In this document: positions 53,501 through 61,204 of the stretch, in pieces | Layout of the letters: each line of letters opens with the position of its first letter | Numbering within the stretch: position 1 is the first letter of the stretch | Assembly (NCBI GenBank): GCA_024509875.1 | Contig: JAMPIV010021232.1 | Span: forward strand, 248,001-312,000 | Direction of reading: 5' to 3' | Source: Oreohelix idahoensis | Lineage: Eukaryota; Mollusca; Gastropoda; Stylommatophora; Oreohelicidae | DNA length: 64,000 bases | Program-made: the position numbers and the translations under genes | Notes under the pieces: model-generated | Seen by the model: the letters and a program-made list of their open reading frames with translations, nothing else | Told to the model about the DNA's origin: nothing | The model's database searches: none

Positions 53501-53740
53501 GCACATCCCGCGGCAATTGAAAAATAGGCAGCTTGATTTTCATTGGTTATTTTTTTTTTTATCCACTTGGCTTAAAATCTCGCCGAATCTCATGACGCAA
53601 ATTGTGTAGTGGCACAAGATTTATATGTATATTTAATAATTAGGCGAAAAAACCCGTACAGACCCGTGTACGGCCCGTACACATCTGAAAACGCAAACAC
53701 CCCGTACAGATTATGGGTAAACCTTTAAGTGTGGCATGTA
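50599..53740 (-). mobile_element. hAT transposon with TIRs and 8-bp TSD
   Basis: A 3.14-kb element inserted into LINE-1 copy 2. Left end CATACATGCCACACCTC; right end, inverted, CATACATGCCACACTT. TGGTGTTG occurs on both sides (50591-50598 and 53741-53748), the 8-bp duplication expected of hAT elements. Two bases of the right inverted repeat overlap it, so the alternative is a 6-bp duplication. The uninterrupted target is seen in LINE-1 copy 1 at 11318-11335. Subterminal repeats are CCTGTACAAAGACCCGCAAAA-like units on the left (50630-50705) and CCCGTACAGA-like units on the right (53650-53712). Confidence 0.95.
50745..52760 (-). pseudogene. hAT transposase, three single-base frameshifts
   Basis: Four overlapping minus-strand frames make one transposase of about 670 residues. 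52760-52218 holds the N-terminus with a BED/C2H2-like zinc finger (YCRICNRDI, then HFKTKLHERN). 52351-51956 gives KTPFSLMIDESNDRKTDKR and CIGFASDNCNVMVGKSN, the start of the RNase H-like catalytic core. 51954-51845 gives GCICHLANLCAKEGIKQL. 51845-50745 gives QTRWLSLQKVVDRI and the C-terminal dimerisation motif LPHSNADCERSFSMMKK. Each frame change coincides with a homopolymer (A6 near 52300, C3 near 51956, A7 near 51825). This suggests either recent decay or consensus errors in the assembly. Start chosen at the ATG before SMAEPNFKKRR; an ATG six codons later (MAEPN) is equally possible. Confidence 0.9.
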
Positions 53741-53748
53741 TGGTGTTG

Positions 53749-55262
53749 TCCCCGTTTTCCAGACTTGTGCAAATAGTGGTTCTAATAGTTCTGCTGCTAG
53801 CTCAGGGTCTGTCTTAAATAGCTCTGCATTTAAGTTATCATGGCCAGGAGCTTTTCCGTTCTTTAACCCTTTGATTGCTGTGATGATTTCTTCTTTTCGT
53901 GGAATGTCTGTATTTACATCTAGATTGTTTTCAGCCTCAGGAACATTCAATTGTGTCTGTGGTGGTTCCTTGTTCAGAGTTTCTCTGAAGTGCTCTGCCC
54001 ATCTTGTTTCCTGTCCCTCTGCTGTCGTGATGAGATTTCCTTGCTTATCTCTTACTAATGTAATATTGTTTGCACCTCATTTTCCGCTGATGAATTTAGT
54101 TATTTTGTATACTGTGCTTTGTTCATTTCTCAGTGCTGCCTCTTCTGCCTGTCTTGCAAGATCGTCTAGGAAATTCCTTTTGTTGGTTCGGGTTTGGCGT
54201 TTAACTTCCTTGTCCAGCTGACTGTACTGTTCGCTATATAGTTGCTTTAACCTGGGGGACTTCGCTTCTGTTTTCTTTCTTTTCATTTCCTTTCTCAGTG
54301 TTATGGTGTTTAATGTTTCTGGTGTTATCCAGTCTTGCTTCTTCCTTTCCTGGAATCCCAAGCATGATTTGCTGCTTTCCTTATATATTGTTGAAATGGT
54401 GTTGAATTTCTGGTCTATATCATCAGTCAATGTCTTTTCCTGACTTTTGGCAAATTGATATCGTTTCTTTATGTCAGCCGCAAAAGCTTTTCTGGTAAGG
54501 GGGTCCTTCAATTTGCTGATGTCAAACCTTTTCTGTGTAGTTACAGTTGGTCCAGCCCTTCTTAGTTTCACTTTTCAGTTTTGCTACTACTAAATGGTGA
54601 TCACTTCCCACATCTGCACCTCTTCTTACCTTCACATCTTGTAATGCATGTTTCCATCTACCATTAATCATGATGTGGTCTATCTGGTTTCCCATGTTAA
54701 TTTGTGAATTTCTTTATGTGGGAAAAGTGTTCCTCCAATGACCAGGTTGTTAATACTACAGAAACTTATTAATTTATCCCCATTTTCGTTTGCTGTTCCG
54801 CTGCCGCATTTCCCCCATTACTCTTTCATTATATGTATTGTGTGTACCAACTTTTGCATTGAGGTCTCCCATTACTATAATAAGATCATATCTGGGTGTG
54901 TCTTCCATTTCTTTCTGCAGTTGTTGATAGAATTCATCCTTGACCTCTTCATCGCTGTCATTCGTTGGTGCGTAGCATTGTATTATTGTAGTATTGGTGA
55001 ATCTACCTCTCAATCTTAATCTTATCAGTCTGTTGTTGATGGGTTTCCATTCCAGTAATGTCCTTTCTATTCCTTTCTGTAGAATAATGGCTACACCTTC
55101 ATTATGCTGTCCATCCTCTCTTCCAGAGTAAAGTACTGTTTCTCCTGTTGCTGTTTTAACTTTTCCTGCCTCTGTCCATCTGCTCTCGCTTATCCCTAGA
55201 ATGTGTAACCTATAGTTTCTCATTTCTGCCGTGACCTGTTTTAGTTTACCTGTCTCATTCAT
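53749..55262 (-). pseudogene. LINE-1 copy 2, endonuclease and first RT half
   Basis: Minus-strand frames: 55262-54774 with LGISESRWTEAGKV, IIQCYAPTNDSDEEV and IIVMGDLNAKVGTH; 54571-54077 with the basic linker; 53950-53749 with GKAPGHDNLNAELFK. It is broken by frameshifts and a deletion relative to copy 1. Confidence 0.9.
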
Positions 55263-55307
55263 TGTCCTGACATTCCAAAATCCTATTCTTGTATCATGTT
55301 TTGCGGT

Positions 55308-55668
55308 GGGAGCCGCGCTAGCGTAGTGGTTACAACACCGCTCTGGCGACCGGGTGATACAGGATCAAACCCGGGCGACGGCATTTGAGGATTTTTCGTC
55401 GACCGGGATTTGGACTGGATTAACTCGAGACCTGGCGAGGACATTTGAAGGAGTGTCGTCGACCAGGGACTGGCGGCTCCTGAGCCGACCCAGCTGCAAT
55501 GGGTACCTCCGAAATCGGCGAGTATTTGCCTGAATGGCGAGGGACACCTGTCTCTGTACAAGAAATAAAGGGATACTCACGTAAAATCAATGTCAGGTTA
55601 GACATAAATAATAACCTGAGATTTCGCCTCGAGTATTAGCGGGCGTACGGAAAAAAAAAAAAAAAAAA
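55308..55668 (+). mobile_element. SINE B copy with poly-A, inside LINE-1
   Basis: Starts GGGAGCCGCGCTAGCGTAGT (A box TAGCGTAGTGG; B-box region GATCAAACCCGG), with the same tandem GACTGGATTAA body as at 22508. It ends in 18 A. TGTTTTGCGGT is present on the left (55297-55307) and on the right (55685-55695), but 16 bases lie between the poly-A and the right repeat. Confidence 0.9.
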
Positions 55669-55703
55669 TGTCAGTGGCTTCCTTTGTTTTGCGGTCAGGA
55701 CAT

Positions 55704-56440
55704 AGTTTTAAAACCATAATTTAGCCCGTACTTCTTCTTTTCAGCTATCCAAACTAATGTGGCCCTTTGCCAGTCATTTCCATCTATGCCTGTCCTTGAT
55801 CTTTAGTCTGTACTTGAGATTACGATTCCCATCTTCTTAAGATTTATTTCTATACTGTCCATCCACCTTCTTCTTAGCTTTCATGGTTGTTTGCCCCAAG
55901 TTTGTTCAGTGTACACCTGTCGTTTCTTTATTGACTTTCATTAATCCAGCATGTTCCAGCTATCTCATCCTTGATTAGTCTCCTTATGTTGAGCGCTACA
56001 GTTTTAAACACTTTTCACCTGGTGGATTTGTCAGCCACCTGCAAAAAGCTAAGGCCAGAGGATCTGGATTTTATCCCACTATTTGCATTTCCAACCTTAT
56101 TCTCTCAGGAATTTGTAACTGAGAATCTGGTTCATAAGTACTTGACATCTAAACAAATAGCACCCAAGGGATTTTATTTGTCACATTAATTGAAACTCAC
56201 ATTCAAAATGAAAAACTCAGAATACAGTTTTTCAATGTCTCCTCATGGGCCCCTCTTTCTAGCACGTACAATATCCAGCCATTACTCCATTTCCCATCAC
56301 ATGTTTCACAGCAGCACAGGTGCAATGAATTTCAATGAATGTGGCCAATAACATTCTTTGAATTAAGGCTGCAAATGCAGTATCATATATGTGTAACACT
56401 CGTAACTGTTCAAGGTTATTGAATTTCATAATCCAGTGAA
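55704..56440. other. Unassigned; possible old LINE relic
   Basis: 55740-55960 has C/T-rich text (GCCCTTTGCCAGTCATTTCC) that resembles an inverted LINE coding region but cannot be placed. The rest shows nothing recognisable. Confidence 0.35.
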
Positions 56441-56444
56441 TAAT

Positions 56445-56700
56445 TCTCAGACACACTGTACTTTACTGAGAAATCGACTTTCTCTGAGCATGTTATGAGA
56501 AGGAAAAAGCTGAAATATATTGTGACAATAGGTAGGATTGAAAGAGAAGGGAGATAAAGTATGACAAAGAGAGTAGAAACTAGACAGTTTGACATCATGG
56601 CATGGAAAGAATTCAGCATCAGAACTGATAAACAGTATCGGAGACAGGAAGTTGTGGATCAGTACACCACCATATTGGGCACGTGAAAAAAAAAACTTAA
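56445..56700 (+). pseudogene. Decayed LINE 3' region, sixth type
   Basis: The plus strand gives FSEHVMRRKKLKYIVTIGR then IEREGR in one frame, similar in layout to 44650-45110. Confidence 0.5.
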
Positions 56701-56859
56701 AGAAAATTCCTGTAACCTCACCTTTCAACCAAAATTACAAAAGAGGTTACATAATGTTTAGTAACATTGTATGAGAATACTGCCTAGGGCGATCCCATGC
56801 CCGGCTGAGAAAGTGAGGAGGGACGGCAAGCATGTTTACTTTAAAATCTAATTACAAGC

Positions 56860-59800
56860 AGCGACAGAGAAAACCGGACTGATCTTAAAGGCGATGAACT
56901 GGCACAGATTGCGGAGTACAACTTATGGATCATTAGGAGTATAAACGGGAAAGAAGAGGAGCTGGTGGAGGAGATTGAGGAAAGTAAAATTATAAATCCT
57001 GGCTCTGACAGAAACTAAGAAAAAAGGGCAAGGAGTTATGGATCTCAATGGCAACATGCTGCTTTACAGCGGTGTCCCTGCAAGCGAAAGAGCTAAAGGG
57101 GGCATGGTTTGTATTGTGGCTAAAAAACCAAACAAATAACATCAAAGGATGGAACTGTGTCGCAAGGATGATGTTAAATCTAAAAAGAAGTTTGAATTTT
57201 AGAAAACCATAGTAACCATGTCATATGAAAATGAGTGCACAGATGTCAAAGAAAGAATTAATTCCAGCTGCTTCAAAAGGACAAAGGACGATTCCTGGAT
57301 GAGATTAGTTCTTGTTGGAGATTTCATTGCTAGGGTTGGAAATGACCATAGATGGGGTGGGAGTTGTTGGAAGATTTTGGAGAAGATTACACTGAAATGA
57401 CTTGGGAAAGTCGCGACTTACTTAGATTCTTCATTGAGGGAAAAACCTTGTCATTACGAACACTAGTTCCCCATAAATTGCGTATATTCAAACACCAGAT
57501 ATGAACCAACAAAGAATGCAAAATCATTGCATTGACTATGCCAATGTTAGGAAAAGCCCTTAAGTATTTGCGAAATGCTAGAGCCTGGAGGCGGCCAGAG
57601 ATTGGAAGTGATTTTCATTACCAGCTAACGATTATAAGAACAATCTGAAAGAGTTAGGCCTAGGCATTGCCCATCATCAAGCAAGAAAAATAAATAATCA
57701 TGCAGGAGAGGTGAGGATAAGGCCTACATGCTAAGAGGACAGAAGATGACCATGTTAATCAGGGGCTTATTGTGACATCCGGTGAGAAACCTAGAAGAAC
57801 GATCAGGTGACCTTGAAACCTCTGGCATAAATTTTAAAAGCCATAAAGCAGCTGCAGCAGAAGCATGTGGTGAAGTTTGACTTGGAAGAAGGGAAGGAGG
57901 ACACCTTGATGGACAAGAAGTTAAAGAGAAATAAGAGAAAAGAACAGTGGAAACAATACTTAGAAGCAAAAATACAGCTTAGAAAAAACAAAATATAGAG
58001 AATATGTGACACTCAGAACAGAGCAAAGAACAAGATGCTAGCAGCAAAACAGAAAATCCTGGAAGAATTTGAAGAAAACTAGCCAAAGATGCCAAGAAAA
58101 CCAGAAATTGTCGTTACAAGACTACCTAAAGAACATGTAGGAAGGTAAAACAATGCCCTCTTAAATTTACAAAAGACAAACAAGACAAATGCTTACTGCT
58201 CCAAAGGAAGTAATGGAAATTTTTATAAATATTTCTTAGAGCTCCTTGGCGGTAAGCAAGGTCAAGCCTCAGAAATGGAAAAGCACTATCACAGAAAAGG
58301 AAACCAATGGTGATGAAGACTGCATCAAGATGGAAGAATGAAGGCAGCACTAGAAAAATCAGGATGGGGCAAAGCAGCAGGGCATGATGTATAACATCGC
58401 CCAGAAATGGTTAAAGTACATGGGAGCAGCAGGCAAGCTATTGCTGCAGAGGGTCCTACCATTGGGCAGCCTGGATGCCAACAAGACCATACCAAAGGAC
58501 GTTGATTGCCATCATACACCCATATTCCAAAAGGTGACAACGACAATGGGAAATCATATAGGCATATCTCTTCCTAGTGTCACTGGTAAAATATACCCTA
58601 GAATATGGAGCAGAGGCTCAAATGCTTTGGCTGAGCCACAAATGGAAATGAGGTCCAGTGTGGCTTCGAGTAAACCGAAGTACTCAGGACCTATCTTCAC
58701 ACTCACGCAGCTGAGTGAAAAGGACCCTTGAGAACAAAGATGAGATGTGTCTTTGTTTCATGGATCTGGAGAAGGCGTTTTACAAGGTTCCCTGGAGCAA
58801 ACTTTGGGACATACTTGGCAAGAAGTAACATTCCAGCACCTTGATCCATGATATACAGAGCTTCTACAAGTCTTGCAGAAAATTATTTGAGGATGGCAAA
58901 ACCATAAGTCCGAAGAGTTCAGGACCACCACTTGTGTAAACAGGTGATATTTTGTCACCTTATCTTTTTATACTCCTTGTGACAAACAAGCATAAGAGGA
59001 CAAGAAAGTATTCATTGGGTACTGGAAGATAGACATGTTTGTATTTCAGAGCTGGCATTTGCCAATGATGTTGCCCTGATTGCCAAAGCAGAGGCTTATC
59101 TTCAATCCAACCTGCAAGTCTGGAAGGGAGAGCTGGAGAAGATAGGAATGGTCATCAGCAGCTCCAAAACAAAAACCATGGTGATTTCTCGAGAAGAAAA
59201 AAGGCATCAGATTATTCTGGGAGAACAGATCCTGGAGCAAGTCAGCCAACATAAATACATTGGAGCTGTCATGGACTGGAATGGAGGCATCAAAGAAGAG
59301 TTGGATACCCCAAAAACCAGCAGCTGGAAGACTTTCTCAGGCCATAAACTGAAGTTTCCTCAGCAAAAAAGAAATTGGCAAGAAGGCAAAGATGGCTGTT
59401 TACCGCTCCATATGCATGAAGGCATATCTGGAGTCATCCTTATATGACCACCAGCTGTGCACATTGCTACAATATATGTACATGGAAGTGAACCTCTGTC
59501 TGTGAGGCTAATTACACCCTCATTGACTCTTGAAATCATCCACACACTTCCAGGGATTCCCCCTGTGGTGAAACTTGTTGAGAACACAGAATTGCACACT
59601 AAGCTTGGAGAAGTCACTTGAGCCTTGGATGTAATTCTTTGACCTGGTTGACCGCATTCAGAAGAATCTCACTGTGGACCCAGTGATAGGCAGGGGGAGC
59701 TGAGAAGTGTGGACCCAGTGATAGGCAGGGGAAGCTGAGAAGTGGCTCTGTGCAGGACGTGACAATTCCTTTGGAGAGCCCAGAACCAGAGCATAGTATT

Positions 59801-60520
59801 TTAGCTCTGCATAGTTGGAGAGCCCCGTTGGATGGCAGGGAATGCACAGTATGCCATGCGCTTCTTACTCCTAGCTTGGGACCCTATGTGACGATCCTCT
59901 GAATGCAAGCCAAGCTGGAGAAACTGGAACTCATGACTTCAACTCCATGTTTCAGAATGGCAGAAAAGCCACAGGAAAAGCCTAGATCAATAGTGTAGAT
60001 AATACCAAGGACTCTTCCAACTTGGTATTGGCTGCTAAAGAGCGAGAAGCTCAGCAGCAGAGTTAAACAACAACAATACTGCTCCATCTATGTTCTGGTG
60101 TTGACATATAGATGCGAGTCATGGGCAATGACTGTAAACCACAAAAGCCAGCACCAAACCTCAGAAATGAGGTATCTGAGGAAGGTGGTTAAAATAATAA
60201 GAAGAGACATGGTCCGCAACCAGGCAATACCTCAGGGCCTCGAAACCCAGTCCCTGAAGATCCAAGTGGAGCAGTCCCAGTTGCAATGGTTTGGCCATGT
60301 TAACAGAATGGAAAAAGATCAGCTACCACAACAAATATGGGAAACTTAAGAGGCCAAGGGTCCAGACCTACAGGACGACCCAGAGTTTGCTGGAAGACAA
60401 AAATTAGGACCGCTCTGAAGGACCGAGGCCCCAAGAGAAAAGACAGCCAATCGGATAGTATCATGTCTCTGTGGCAAACCTCTATCCCCAGGGTAGAAGA
60501 GGATACGGCTAAGTAAGTAA
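56860..60520 (+). pseudogene. LINE-3, near full length but decayed, split by repeat E
   Basis: Plus-strand LINE-3. The endonuclease is recognisable at 56960-57120 (LTETKKKGQGVMDLNGNML, LYSGVPASERAKGG) and 57290-57350 (RLVLVGDFIARVGNDHRW). The RT is recognisable at 58750-58790 (CFMDLEKAFYKVPW) and 59050-59090 (ELAFANDVALIAKAEAYLQ, with FAND in place of the usual FADD). 59090-59410 matches the LINE-3 frame of 47260-48152. After the repeat E insertion it continues 60090-60520 (TYRCESWAMTVNHKSQHQTS, LQWFGHVNRMEKDQLPQQ) to an AAGTAAGTAA tail. Many stops and frameshifts. Confidence 0.85.
59415..60082 (+). repeat. Repeat E copy 4, inserted in LINE-3
   Basis: From GCATGAAGGCATATCTGGAG to AGCAGAGTTAAACAACAACA. 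Flanked by GCTCCAT (59404-59410 and 60082-60088), the LINE-3 codons for Y-R-S-x-Y being duplicated. It contains one internal 47-bp tandem duplication near 59678-59745 (GGACCCAGTGATAGGCAGGG). The junctions give the true ends of the repeat: about 665 bp with an AAC-type tail. Confidence 0.88.
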
Positions 60521-60902
60521 ACAATTGTATGAGTATTGTAAAAAAAGGTGAAGGTAGTCCCATAGCAGATGCTGTTATAGGGAGTGAAGTGTTAGAGACT
60601 TCACTATATTTGATCCATTTTTATGAGGTGGGGGTGACAAGTTCCCTTCTTCGCTGCCTTTGTCATCTGAATTCAAGCAACAGAATCAGGTACTCATTTG
60701 CATCTGAGCCGATGGAGCAAGACGCTTACCAGGTTTACGATCCTTGACCAGGAATTTTGCCACCAAAAAGCCAGCTCCATAGCAGCTTGGCCATCGGGCG
60801 CTACTAGAGTAAGTAATTTAGTGTCATTGTTTTTTGTTGTTGTATTTTTTTGCAGACAGTATAACCTCCCAGTGATACAGAAATAAAACAACATTTTCTC
60901 AG
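60521..60902. other. Unassigned sequence before probable exon l
   Basis: No recognised repeat or gene. 60690-60800 (TGAGCCGATGGAGCAAGACG) may be an unrecognised dispersed repeat. Confidence 0.35.
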
Positions 60903-60947
60903 GAGTCTGTCTATGATGTCAACCTCAATCAGTACAGAACATGATGA
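60903..60947 (+). CDS. STAT: Probable STAT exon l (C-terminal tail)
   Basis: This is a candidate 45-bp exon after acceptor CATTTTCTCAG and before donor GTAAGT. Joined to exon k it reads in phase 2: Glu, then SLSMMSTSISTEHD, and leaves in phase 2. STAT tails in this region are short, Ser/Thr-rich and poorly conserved, so the call rests on two good splice sites, exact phase and position only. The 12-kb gap from exon k contains LINE and hAT elements and no better candidate was seen. An alternative acceptor at about 60855 (TTTTTTTGCAG) would lead to a stop within 11 codons. Confidence 0.45.
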
Positions 60948-61204
60948 GTAAGTTGTTTTTTTTTAAATTACCATAGTGTGCATTCTTCCAGATTAGAAAC
61001 AGTTGCTTCTTTTTAGTCTTCAAGTACCATTCTGCAGGGGGTAGGTGATCATATCTCTCCACAACTTTCATTATCCAGAATTGTTTTTCATCTGTTGTTG
61101 ACTTCTCTCTGTGCCTTGTGTCAAACTGTCCAGTATGTTCACTCTGTTTGTCAACCTGTATCTATTTGTCCTTCAATCTTTCCTGTTGTCGCAATAATTC
61201 CAGC

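Larger units (their letters stand above)
49215..55703 (-). mobile_element. LINE-1 type element, copy 2, interrupted twice
   Basis: Minus-strand copy of the element at 9927-13247, with tail (GAA)n at 49215-49230. It consists of 49215-50598, 53741-55307 and a short piece at 55685-55703. A hAT transposon and a SINE sit between these parts. It encodes the same C-terminal, RT (YADD at 50014-50025) and endonuclease blocks, but with several frameshifts (for example near 49560, 50100, 50310 and 54080) and a deletion near 54690 that removes part of the endonuclease. It is 5'-truncated and dead. Confidence 0.93.
6028..60947 (+). other. STAT: STAT gene, partial (extent of recognised exons)
   Basis: This span holds twelve exons of one gene for a signal transducer and activator of transcription. 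STATs are latent cytoplasmic factors that Janus-type kinases phosphorylate on a C-terminal tyrosine. They then dimerise through SH2-phosphotyrosine contacts and enter the nucleus to bind DNA. Read in order, the exons give a continuous frame covering the DNA-binding domain, the linker, the SH2 domain and the tyrosine-bearing tail, with GT-AG boundaries and consistent phases throughout. Recalled family sequence is closest to the STAT5/STAT6 branch (for example [46 protein letters not shown]). The N-terminal and coiled-coil exons are not in the 6 kb upstream, and the end of the gene is beyond the window. Introns run from about 0.2 to 12 kb and are filled with repeats. Assignment to STAT is very firm; the orthologue number is not. 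Confidence 0.95.

Noticed and set aside
60856..60896. Alternative acceptor after TTTTTTTGCAG as next STAT exon
   Set aside because: In the phase demanded by exon k it meets a stop after about ten codons and has no tail-like features, although a short alternative C-terminus cannot be fully excluded.
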